The translations under genes were made by a program, and so were the position numbers. Below the pieces are notes generated by a model, which saw nothing but the letters and a program-made list of their open reading frames with translations, did no database searches and was not told the origin of the DNA. Positions 27,393 through 34,606 of a stretch of DNA of 64,000 nucleotides are shown here, in pieces (the first letter of the stretch is position 1; each line of letters begins with the position of its first letter). This DNA is from Bordetella petrii (GTDB taxonomy: Bacteria; Pseudomonadota; Gammaproteobacteria; Burkholderiales; Burkholderiaceae_B). The stretch is taken from assembly GCF_000067205.1 (NCBI RefSeq), contig NC_010170.1:2046001-2110000 (forward strand). Direction: 5' to 3'.

Positions 27393-28292
27393 ATGGCGTC
27401 GTCCGCCGAACCCGCCGCGCCGCTCGACCGCTCCAGCGGCGATCCCCTGCATGCGCAGATAGCCCAGGCGCTGCGCCGCGACATTCGCGACCGCCAATGG
27501 GCGCCTGGCACAGTGCTGCCCAGCGAGGCGGCGCTGTGCCGGCAATTCGGCGTGGCGCGCAGCGTGGTGCGGCAGGCATTGGCGACGCTGGTGGCCGAGG
27601 GACTTATCCGCCGCGATCCCGGACGCGCGCCCACGGTGGCTCCTGCGCTCGAGCATCGTCGCATGGTGCAGCGCTCCACCGGCCTCTTCGAACAATTCGC
27701 CCACACCGGCACCGTGCTGCTCACGCGCGTGCTGCGCTGCGAGCCGGCCAAGCCGCCTCCCGAGGTAGCGACATTCTTCGGCTCGGATGACACCCTGCTG
27801 CTGGAACGCTTGCGCCGCGTCGACGACGAGCCGTTGGCCTTTGTGCGCACCTGGCTGCCGCGCGCGCGCCTGCCCGGCCTGTGCGCCGAGCATCTGCACG
27901 ACACCTCGCTGCACCGCACCCTGGTGCAGCGGTTCGGCCTGCACCCGGGCCGGGGCCGCAACCGCATTCGCGCGGTGGGGGCCGACGCCGCGCTGGCCGA
28001 GGCGCTGCGAATACCAGTCGGCAGCCCGCTGCTGATGCTGGAAGGGCAGGGGTTCGACCAGCACGGACAGCCGCTCGAATGGTTCACTACCTGGCACCGC
28101 GCGGAAAAACTCGTGTTCGACGTTGATGTCAGTCCCGCTGGCGAGCATATCCATGCAGCGTTGCCGGATGCCGCCGGCCCTGCCGCGCCGCAGCCGGGTG
28201 GCTCGCCCACATCGCTCGAATCGGTCGAGGCGGCGCTCGAAGCCGCGCTCGATGCGGTGCGGCGCATGCGGCAAGGCGCGCCGGGCACCTGA
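27393..28292 (+). CDS. GntR/HutC-family transcriptional regulator with UTRA domain
   Basis: The 299-residue protein has an N-terminal winged helix (IAQALRRDIRDRQWAPGTVL, then CRQFGVARSVVRQALATLVA and EGLIRRDPGRAPTV). A UTRA ligand-binding domain of the HutC subfamily follows (LLERLRRVDDEPLAFVRTWL, GSPLLMLEGQGF). It is the last gene of the permease-kinase-PdxA2 operon and probably represses it, relieved by a pathway acid or phosphoacid. The C-terminal 35 residues are a low-complexity tail. The ATG at 27393 follows GGAGG. Confidence 0.88.
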   Translation: MASSAEPAAPLDRSSGDPLHAQIAQALRRDIRDRQWAPGTVLPSEAALCRQFGVARSVVRQALATLVAEGLIRRDPGRAPTVAPALEHRRMVQRSTGLFEQFAHTGTVLLTRVLRCEPAKPPPEVATFFGSDDTLLLERLRRVDDEPLAFVRTWLPRARLPGLCAEHLHDTSLHRTLVQRFGLHPGRGRNRIRAVGADAALAEALRIPVGSPLLMLEGQGFDQHGQPLEWFTTWHRAEKLVFDVDVSPAGEHIHAALPDAAGPAAPQPGGSPTSLESVEAALEAALDAVRRMRQGAPGT

Positions 28293-28359
28293 CGCGGTTC
28301 GGGCAGGCGGGCGCGGGTGCTATGCTAGGCGCCCACCCGTCCAACTGCCTCATGCCGCC

Positions 28360-29232
28360 ATGACCGCACGCGTCGCCAGCCTGCACATTTATCCCATCAA
28401 GTCCTGCGCCGCCATCGATCTGGCCGAGTCGTCTATCGACCGCGCTGGCCTGGCCGGCGACCGGCGCTGGATGATCCTGACCGCGCAAGGCCAGTTCATG
28501 ACGCAGCGCCAATGGCCCGCCATGGCGCTGATCCGCCCGGCCCTCACGGCCGACCATCTCGAGTTGCGCGCACCCGGCATGCCGGTGCTGCGCGTGCCGC
28601 TCGACGGCTCGCAGTTAAGTGGCACGGTGCGCCAGGCCACAGTCTGGAAAGACACCGTGCCCGCGCGCGACGAAAGCGGCGAGGCAGCCGCCTGGCTCAG
28701 CCAGGTGCTGGGGCTGGATTGCGTGCTGGTCAAGATCGACGCACCGTCCCAGCGGCCCTCGCGAATCGAATGGGTCGAGCGCTGGTGCGCCGCGCACCCC
28801 GATCTGGCCGAGGCGTTCGCCGGTGAACACCGGCTGGGCTTCGCGGATGGCTTTCCCTTGCTGATCGCCAACCAGGCTTCGCTCGACGAACTGAACGCGC
28901 GGCTGGCCGCGCAGGGCGAGCCGGCGGTGCCCATGAACCGCTTCCGGCCCAATATCGTCATCCAGGGCGAATGGGAGGCATACGATGAAGACCACACCGC
29001 CATGGTGACGGTGGGGCAGGTGCGCATGGCGCTGGTCAAGCCATGCACGCGCTGCCCCATGCCGAATATCGATCAGCTTACCGCCCAGCGCCACGATGAA
29101 CCCGGCCGCACGCTGGCCGCTTACCGGAAGTTCGAGATCGGCGTGGTGTTCGGGCAGAACGCCATCGTTGCCGCCCCGACGGGCGCCCGCCTGCGGGTGG
29201 GGGATGCCGCCGAGATCGAGCTGGACTTCTGA
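28360..29232 (+). CDS. MOSC domain protein (YcbX/mARC-like)
   Basis: The 290-residue protein has an N-terminal MOSC_N beta-barrel domain starting VASLHIYPIKSCAAIDLAES and GLAGDRRWMILTAQGQFMTQ. A C-terminal MOSC domain follows with MNRFRPNIVI and the conserved Cys in KPCTRCPMPNID. Family members bind molybdenum cofactor and take part in reduction of N-hydroxylated compounds. Unlike E. coli YcbX there is no C-terminal ferredoxin domain. The 2Fe-2S reductase about 500 bases downstream could be a redox partner, but a minus-strand gene separates them. Confidence 0.9.
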   Translation: MTARVASLHIYPIKSCAAIDLAESSIDRAGLAGDRRWMILTAQGQFMTQRQWPAMALIRPALTADHLELRAPGMPVLRVPLDGSQLSGTVRQATVWKDTVPARDESGEAAAWLSQVLGLDCVLVKIDAPSQRPSRIEWVERWCAAHPDLAEAFAGEHRLGFADGFPLLIANQASLDELNARLAAQGEPAVPMNRFRPNIVIQGEWEAYDEDHTAMVTVGQVRMALVKPCTRCPMPNIDQLTAQRHDEPGRTLAAYRKFEIGVVFGQNAIVAAPTGARLRVGDAAEIELDF

Positions 29233-29243
29233 GGCCGGGCGGT

Positions 29244-29558
29244 TCAGGCTGACAGCTTCAGGCCGACCAGCCCCGCGGCAATCAGCAGCACGCTGGCCAC
29301 GCGCATCACGCTGAGCGTTTCATCGAACAGCAGAATGCCCGCCACGAAGGCGCCCAGCGCGCCGATGCCCACCCATACCGCGTAGGCCGTGCCCAGCGGC
29401 AGGCTTTTCATGGCGATGGACAGCAGCCAGAAGCTGGCCACCATGCCGGCCAGCGTAACAGCCGACGGAACCAGGCGCGTGAAGCCGTGGGTGTATTTCA
29501 GGCCGACGGCCCACACCACTTCGAACAGCCCCGCGAATACAAGAATGACCCAGGTCAT
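29244..29558 (-). CDS. gdx: Guanidinium exporter (SMR family, Gdx/SugE)
   Basis: The 104-residue protein has four transmembrane helices. Glu13 in LFEVVWAVGLKYTHGFTR is the conserved proton/guanidinium-binding residue, and the GLKYTHGFTR signature fits the Gdx (formerly SugE) branch rather than the multidrug EmrE branch. It exports guanidinium in exchange for protons as a dual-topology dimer. The start is the ATG at 29558; the frame is open upstream but that part is non-coding RNA structure. A guanidine-II riboswitch lies between promoter and start, which fits the assigned substrate. Confidence 0.95.
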   Translation of the reverse strand: MTWVILVFAGLFEVVWAVGLKYTHGFTRLVPSAVTLAGMVASFWLLSIAMKSLPLGTAYAVWVGIGALGAFVAGILLFDETLSVMRVASVLLIAAGLVGLKLSA

Positions 29559-29563
29559 AGAGT

Positions 29564-29668
29564 GCCCCATTTGAACAAGTGCCGGCATGCTTGCCGGCGA
29601 TGGGGCCGTCCCCGGATGGAAAACAGCCGGCAAAAGGCCGGCGGCCGCTCCGGGCCGTCCCGGAGCGG
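29564..29668 (-). promoter_or_regulatory. Guanidine-II (mini-ykkC) riboswitch controlling gdx
   Basis: In gdx sense the leader holds two hairpins, each with the diagnostic ACGG loop: CCGCTCCGGG-ACGG-CCCGGAGCGG (plus 29645-29668) and GGGG-ACGG-CCCC (plus 29602-29613), separated by another hairpin. GCCCCAT, on the 3' side of the second hairpin (plus 29600-29606), is exactly complementary to ATGGGGC (plus 29564-29570), which contains the ribosome site 6 bases before the gdx ATG. Forming the ligand-bound hairpin would free that site, so guanidine should turn translation on. Confidence 0.9.
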
Positions 29669-29673
29669 TAAAA

Positions 29674-29679
29674 ATTATA
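29674..29679 (-). promoter_or_regulatory. -10 element of the gdx promoter
   Basis: TATAAT in minus-strand sense, about 6 bases before the first riboswitch hairpin, so transcription would start at the 5' edge of the aptamer. No good -35 hexamer was found at 16-18 bases. Confidence 0.6.
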
Positions 29680-29701
29680 GAATACAAAATTGACCGCCTG
29701 G

Positions 29702-29730
29702 CGCGGCCAGGCGCTTTTGCCCTGGCCGCG
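29702..29730. repeat. 10-bp inverted repeat between gdx promoter and reductase gene
   Basis: CGCGGCCAGG (29702-29711) and CCTGGCCGCG (29721-29730) form a perfect stem around CGCTTTTGC. It lies about 36 bases before the reductase start in the divergent control region. Confidence 0.55.
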
Positions 29731-29766
29731 GTGCCGGCGCCGCCTCGTTTTCTACAGATGGTATCC

Positions 29767-30819
29767 ATGAGCTTCAAGGTCACCGTACAACCCAGCCAGC
29801 ATCAATTCACGGTCGAAGCCGGCCAGACAGTCCTGGATGCCGCCTTGGCCGCCGGCATCGTGCTGCCGTACAGCTGCCGCAACGGCGCGTGTTCCACCTG
29901 CAAGGGCAAGGTGGTGACGGGCCAGGTTGACGCCGGCGAATACCCGGCCCAGATCCTGTCTCCCGAAGAACTGGCGCAAGGCTATACGCTGTTCTGCCAG
30001 GCGCGGCCGCAGTCCGACCTGGTGGTCGAATCCACTGAAGTCCGGCTGGCCAGCGATATCCAGATCCGCAAACTGCCGGCCCGCGTGCAGGCCATGGAGC
30101 TCGCCGCGCCCGACGTCACCGTGCTCAGCCTGCAACTGCCGGCGGCCGACCCGTTCCGCTATTACGCAGGGCAGTACATCGAGGTCATCCTGAAAGACGG
30201 CAAGCGCCGTAGTTACTCGATGGCCTGCGCGCCGCACACCGGCAGCCCGCTCGAATTGCACGTGCGGCATATGCCCGGCGGCGTATTCACCGACCACGTG
30301 TTCGGCGCGGGCGCCACGCAAATGAAAGTACGCGAAATCCTGCGCCTGGAGGGGCCGTTCGGTTCGTTCTTCCTGCGCGAAGACTCCGACAAGCCCATCG
30401 TGCTGCTGGCCAGCGGCACCGGCTTCGCCCCCGTCAAGGCCATCGTCGAGCACATGGCGCACCACGGCATCCGCCGCCCGGCCGTGCTCTACTGGGGCGG
30501 GCGTCGCCCGCGCGACCTGTACATGCACGAACTGGCGCAATCCTGGGCCCAGACATTGCCCGACTTCCGCTACGTGCCGGTGGTTTCCGACGGCCTGCCC
30601 GAAGACGGCTGGGACGGTCGCACCGGCTATGTGCACGAAGCCGTGCTGCAAGACCTGCCCGACCTGTCCGGCTACCAGGTGTATGCCTGCGGCGCGCCGC
30701 CCATGGTGGATGCCGCGCGCCGCGAGTTCACGGCGCAATGCGGCCTGCCCGCCGACGAGTTCTACGCCGACGCCTTCACTTCCGAGGCCGACCTCGCCCG
30801 CACGGGCACGGGCGCCTGA
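29767..30819 (+). CDS. 2Fe-2S / flavin oxidoreductase (CDP-6-deoxy-glucoseen reductase-like)
   Basis: The 350-residue protein has an N-terminal plant-type 2Fe-2S ferredoxin domain with cysteines C37, C42, C45 and C77 (SCRNGACSTCKG, LFCQA). An FAD-binding reductase domain follows (YYAGQYIEVIL, RRSYSMACAP), then an NAD-binding domain (IVLLASGTGFAPVKAIVEHM, YACGAPPMVDAA). It is commonly annotated as AscD-like CDP-6-deoxy-delta-3,4-glucoseen reductase, but no deoxysugar genes are near. It is more safely an electron-transfer reductase for an unknown oxygenase or molybdoprotein. A second ATG 9 bases upstream (29758) is possible. Confidence 0.88.
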   Translation: MSFKVTVQPSQHQFTVEAGQTVLDAALAAGIVLPYSCRNGACSTCKGKVVTGQVDAGEYPAQILSPEELAQGYTLFCQARPQSDLVVESTEVRLASDIQIRKLPARVQAMELAAPDVTVLSLQLPAADPFRYYAGQYIEVILKDGKRRSYSMACAPHTGSPLELHVRHMPGGVFTDHVFGAGATQMKVREILRLEGPFGSFFLREDSDKPIVLLASGTGFAPVKAIVEHMAHHGIRRPAVLYWGGRRPRDLYMHELAQSWAQTLPDFRYVPVVSDGLPEDGWDGRTGYVHEAVLQDLPDLSGYQVYACGAPPMVDAARREFTAQCGLPADEFYADAFTSEADLARTGTGA

Positions 30820-30822
30820 CGC

Positions 30823-30884
30823 AGGGGCGGTGGTGCATGGGCGGGAAACTTCCAGGTGCAAATGGATACCGCCCCTTCTTTTAT
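30823..30884 (+). terminator. Possible terminator after the reductase gene
   Basis: AGGGGCGGT (30823-30831) pairs with ACCGCCCCT (30868-30876), and TCTTTTATGTT follows. The loop is long (36 bases), so efficiency is uncertain. Confidence 0.4.
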
Positions 30885-31002
30885 GTTATAGGCGGGGCAG
30901 GGGCGGCGCTGTAAACTGCCGCACCGGCATCTCGATCGGATCGAGCCGCGACCCCAGGGGCCCCGCCCCGCTGTGGCCGGCGGCGCAAGGAGCAAGGCGC
31001 GC

Positions 31003-32259
31003 ATGAAAGTAGCGGTATTGGGTAGCGGCATCATCGGCATTTCCAGCGCCTGGTGGCTGCGCCAGGCCGGCCATGATGTCGTAGTGGTCGACCGCCGCCC
31101 GGGCCCGGCCCAGGAAACCAGCCTGGCCAACGGCGGACAGATCTCCGTCTCGTACGCCGAGCCCTGGGCCAATCCGCAAGCGCCCCTGAAGCTGCTCAAA
31201 TGGGTGTTCCAGGACGACGCGCCGCTGCTGTTCCGGCCCCAGCTCGACTGGCGCCAATGGATGTGGGGGCTGGCCTTCCTGCGCGAATGCCTGCCGGGCC
31301 GGCTGGCGCCCAACATCCGCGCCATGGTGCGGCTGGCTGAATACAGCCGCACCACGCTGCAGGCCATGCGCGCCGAACTCGGTATTTCGTACGACCACCT
31401 CGAACGCGGCATTCTCAATTTCTATCGCGATCCCCACGAATTCGAAACCTCGCAGAAGGCCGCCGGCCTGATGCGCGACTTCGGCGTCGAGCGCCGGGTC
31501 GTCACGGCCGATGAGGTCGTCGCCATCGAACCCGCCCTGGCGCCGCATCGCGGCACTATCGTGGGCGGCGATTTCACCCCCGAAGACGAAAGCGGCGACG
31601 TGCACCTGTTTGCCGCCGGCCTGGCGCAGCAGTGCGAGCGCGCGGGCGTCGAATTCCATTACGAAACCAGCGCGACCCGCCTGGTCAGCCAGGGCGGCCA
31701 GGTGCAGGCGTTGGAAACCATCCAGCCCGATGGCCGCTTTGGGCGCATCGTGGCCGATGCCTACGTGGTGGCGCTGGGCAGCTTCAGCCCGCGCCTGGTG
31801 CGGCCGCTGGGCGTGCCTTGCAACGTGTACCCCGCCAAGGGCTATTCGGCCACCTTCACGGTGCGCGACCCCGCGCGCGCGCCTTCGGTCAGCCTGACCG
31901 ACAGCAGCCACAAGGTCGTATTCTCGCGCCTGGGCGACCGGCTGCGCATGGCGGGTACGGCCGAACTATCCGGCTATTCGCGCGCGCTCAACAGCGGCCG
32001 TTGCGAGGCCATGACGCGCCTGGCGCGCGAACTGTTTCCCGACGCGCTCGATTTCGAAAGCGTCAGCTACTGGTCGGGGTTGCGCCCGTCCACTCCTTCG
32101 AACGTACCTCTCATCGGTCGTACCCGCATTCCCAACCTGTACCTGAATACAGGCCACGGCACGCTGGGCTGGACCATGGGGGTCGGTTCGGGCCGGGCTC
32201 TGGCCGATCTGCTCAGCGGACACAAGCCGGAGCCCGAATTTCCTTTTCTTGGTCTGTGA
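31003..32259 (+). CDS. dadA: D-amino acid dehydrogenase-type FAD oxidoreductase (DadA family)
   Basis: The 418-residue DAO-fold flavoprotein has dinucleotide motif MKVAVLGSGIIGISSAWWL and DadA-like segments ETSLANGGQISVSYAEPWAN and YSATFTVRDPARAPSVSLTD. The C-terminal FAD contact is YLNTGHGTLGWTMGVGSG. DadA oxidises D-amino acids to keto acids and passes electrons to the respiratory chain. The start follows CAAGGAG. No alanine racemase gene (dadX) is adjacent; a periplasmic binding protein gene starts 4 bases later instead. Confidence 0.88.
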   Translation: MKVAVLGSGIIGISSAWWLRQAGHDVVVVDRRPGPAQETSLANGGQISVSYAEPWANPQAPLKLLKWVFQDDAPLLFRPQLDWRQWMWGLAFLRECLPGRLAPNIRAMVRLAEYSRTTLQAMRAELGISYDHLERGILNFYRDPHEFETSQKAAGLMRDFGVERRVVTADEVVAIEPALAPHRGTIVGGDFTPEDESGDVHLFAAGLAQQCERAGVEFHYETSATRLVSQGGQVQALETIQPDGRFGRIVADAYVVALGSFSPRLVRPLGVPCNVYPAKGYSATFTVRDPARAPSVSLTDSSHKVVFSRLGDRLRMAGTAELSGYSRALNSGRCEAMTRLARELFPDALDFESVSYWSGLRPSTPSNVPLIGRTRIPNLYLNTGHGTLGWTMGVGSGRALADLLSGHKPEPEFPFLGL

Positions 32260-32263
32260 ACCT

Positions 32264-33595
32264 ATGAAGACACTGCAATTGGCGGGCCTGGCCCGCGCAC
32301 TGATCGCCAGCCGGCGCACCTGGGTTTTCGGCGCCGCCATGCTTGCCGCTGGCGCGGCGCACGGCGCCGCCGTCGAAATCGAGGTCTGGCACACGCTCAG
32401 CGGCCCCAACAAGGCTGAATTCGAAAAACTCACCAAGAAATTCAACAAAGAACAGAATGACGTCGAGGTCGAATTGCGCGACTTCTCCAGCGCGCAGGAT
32501 CTGCGCAAGGAAGCCGCCGAGGCCCTGAAGAAAAAGAAGGGGCCGAACCTGGTGCAGCTGGCCGACAACCGCTCGCCCGAAGTCGTGTCCGAGCACAAGG
32601 CCATCCTGCCTCTGTACCAGTTGCTGGCCAAGTACCCCATCAAGGACCTGAACTGGTTCCTGCCCGCCACTTCCAGCTTTACGCGCGACAGCAAGGGGCG
32701 CCTGCTGGCCTTCCCCTGGATGGCCGAAGTGCCTATCATGTACTACAACCTGGCCTATTACAAAAAGGCCGGCCTCGATCCTAACAAGCCGGCCCGTACC
32801 TGGGCCGACCTGCAGGGCGAGCTGCTCAAGCTGCGCGACGTCGCCAACATCGAATGCCCGTATGCGTCCAGCAACCAGGTGAAAATCCACCTGGAAAACC
32901 TGGCGCCCGTCAACAAGCAGCTGTTCACCAGCAACGACAACGGCCTGGCCGCCAGCAAAGCCGCGCCCGCGCTGCAGTTCGACACCTTGTACATGCGCCA
33001 CGTGTCGCTGATGGCCAGCTGGAAGCGGTCGCTGCTGTTCATGGCGCATTCCGACGACAACCAGAGCGACAAGCTGTTCGCCAAGGGCGACTGCGCCGTG
33101 CTGACCTCCGGTTCCGGGGCGGCGGGCACCTTCATGAACACGCGCTCGCTGTCGTTCGGCGTGGCGCCGCTGCCGTATTACACGCAGGCCACCAAAGAAG
33201 CCGGCAGCCCGTTCGTCAGCGGCTCGGCGCTGTGGGCCATCGACGGCCACCCGCAAGCCCAGGAAAAAGCCACCGCGCAGTTCCTGGCCTGGCTGGCCAA
33301 GCCCGTCAACGCGGCCGAATGGCACCAGCGCACCGGCTATCTGCCGCTTACCGATGCGGCGTTCCGTGCCGCCGACGTGTCGTTCTACGACAAGGTTCCG
33401 GGGGCGCACGCCATTGTGCAGTCCATGCAGAGCAAATCGCCGTCCACCAGCCGCGGATTCCGCATGGCCAACTACGATCGCGTCGAAGCCGTGCTCAGCA
33501 CCGAGCTGGATGAGGCTTTCGACGGCAAGACGCCGCCCGTGGCGGCCCTGAACCGCGCCGCCGACCAGGCCCGCCGCCTGGCGCAGCAACGCTAG
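32264..33595 (+). CDS. UgpB-like ABC transporter substrate-binding protein (orphan)
   Basis: The 443-residue secreted protein has a signal peptide ending near AAHGAA. Family 1 extracellular binding-protein features include EIEVWHTLSGPNKAEFEKLT, AFPWMAEVPIMYYNLAYYKK and the MQSKSPSTSRGFRMANY segment. Closest relatives bind glycerol-3-phosphate or glycerophosphodiesters. No permease (ugpAE) or ATPase (ugpC) lies nearby, so it must use a transporter encoded elsewhere or have another role. It begins 4 bases after the DadA stop and is probably cotranscribed. Confidence 0.85.
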   Translation: MKTLQLAGLARALIASRRTWVFGAAMLAAGAAHGAAVEIEVWHTLSGPNKAEFEKLTKKFNKEQNDVEVELRDFSSAQDLRKEAAEALKKKKGPNLVQLADNRSPEVVSEHKAILPLYQLLAKYPIKDLNWFLPATSSFTRDSKGRLLAFPWMAEVPIMYYNLAYYKKAGLDPNKPARTWADLQGELLKLRDVANIECPYASSNQVKIHLENLAPVNKQLFTSNDNGLAASKAAPALQFDTLYMRHVSLMASWKRSLLFMAHSDDNQSDKLFAKGDCAVLTSGSGAAGTFMNTRSLSFGVAPLPYYTQATKEAGSPFVSGSALWAIDGHPQAQEKATAQFLAWLAKPVNAAEWHQRTGYLPLTDAAFRAADVSFYDKVPGAHAIVQSMQSKSPSTSRGFRMANYDRVEAVLSTELDEAFDGKTPPVAALNRAADQARRLAQQR

Positions 33596-33607
33596 CGCGG
33601 CATCCAG

Positions 33608-33631
33608 CCATGGCGGCCATGGCCGCCATGG
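33608..33631. repeat. 24-bp perfect palindrome
   Basis: CCATGGCGGCCA followed immediately by its complement TGGCCGCCATGG, 12 bases after the UgpB-like gene and just before a terminator. It could add to the 3' structure or be a protein-binding site. Confidence 0.6.
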
Positions 33632-33644
33632 CGCGCCGCTTGCC

Positions 33645-33668
33645 AACCGGCCGCCAGGCCGGTTTTTT
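33645..33668 (+). terminator. Intrinsic terminator after the dadA-ugpB-like unit
   Basis: AACCGGCC-GCCA-GGCCGGTT is an 8-bp stem followed by a run of T (GGTTTTTTCT). It separates this unit from the pilus locus. Confidence 0.88.
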
Positions 33669-33805
33669 CTTGCCGTCAATACCCGCGTCACCTGCAATGA
33701 ACGAAAAATTCCGTTCGTACAAGTCGGTCTAGCTGGGCCGGCCGGGGCGAGCCAACATGCAGTCCTCGCGTTCCGATCCGGAGCGCGCATCGATTCAGGA
33801 CGAGC

Positions 33806-34606
33806 ATGCTTCGACTCATACTTCTGGGATTGCTGCCGCTGGGGCTGGCCGCCTGTGCACAGTGGCCCGGCAGCGTACAGGGCTGGCGGGCGGGCGGCGC
33901 CCCGGCCGGTCATTACGACTTCAACTGGCAGCTATCCGGCGATCCTTCCGTGGCGCCATTGCAGGTATTCAGCGGGGCAGGGCGCACCTGGCTGCAGTTC
34001 GCGCCCGGCCGCATCCCGCCCGCGCTGTTTGCACAAACGCCGTCCGGTTTGCAGCCGCTGTCGTACACCCTCCAGGAACCCTACCTGATTGTCGACGGCA
34101 TCTGGCCGGCATTGGTGCTACAAGGCGGCCGTCACGTGGCGCGGGTCGAGCGGCAAGCCGCGCTGCCGGTATCGGCTCCGGCGGCGCCACCCGCCAGCAC
34201 GGCTGCCGGGCGCGGCGGCGTGCCAATTGTTGAGCCGCCTGGCGCCGCGCCATTGTCGTCCGCACCAGCACTGCCTGCGCCGCACACGCCCCTTACACGG
34301 GACGATACGCCCTCGCGTTTCCGGGCGGGGGCGCCCGACGCCACCTTGCGCGCCGTGCTGGCACGCTGGGCTGCCGAGGCCGGCTGGTCATTCGAGCCGC
34401 AGCATTGGGCCGTCGATGCCGATATCCCCCTGGCGGGCAGCGCCGATTTTCCGGCCGATTTCAAGGCAGCCGTGCGCGGTTTGCTGGCCTCGACCGAACT
34501 CGCAGACCGGCCAGTGCAACCCTGCTTTTACGCTAACAAGGTATTGCGCGTCGTGCCGTTCGCCCAGGCGTGCGACCGCTCCGCCACTTCCGGAGCCCGC
34601 CCATGA
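33806..34606 (+). CDS. pilL: PilL-like pilus lipoprotein with TcpQ domain
   Basis: The 266-residue lipoprotein has a lipobox at LAAC (Cys about 17). The middle part (about 30-110) looks like a VirB9/TrbG beta domain: PLQVFSGAGRTWLQFAPG, then PYLIVDGIWPALVLQGG. A Pro/Ala-rich linker follows. The C-terminal region (about 180-250, LRAVLARWAAEAGWSFEPQ, then PVQPCFYANKVLRVVPF) matches the TcpQ domain of type IVb pilus proteins. PilL of IncI thin pili is also a TcpQ-type lipoprotein and works with the PilN secretin. It overlaps pilN by ATGA and leads the locus. Confidence 0.8.
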   Translation: MLRLILLGLLPLGLAACAQWPGSVQGWRAGGAPAGHYDFNWQLSGDPSVAPLQVFSGAGRTWLQFAPGRIPPALFAQTPSGLQPLSYTLQEPYLIVDGIWPALVLQGGRHVARVERQAALPVSAPAAPPASTAAGRGGVPIVEPPGAAPLSSAPALPAPHTPLTRDDTPSRFRAGAPDATLRAVLARWAAEAGWSFEPQHWAVDADIPLAGSADFPADFKAAVRGLLASTELADRPVQPCFYANKVLRVVPFAQACDRSATSGARP

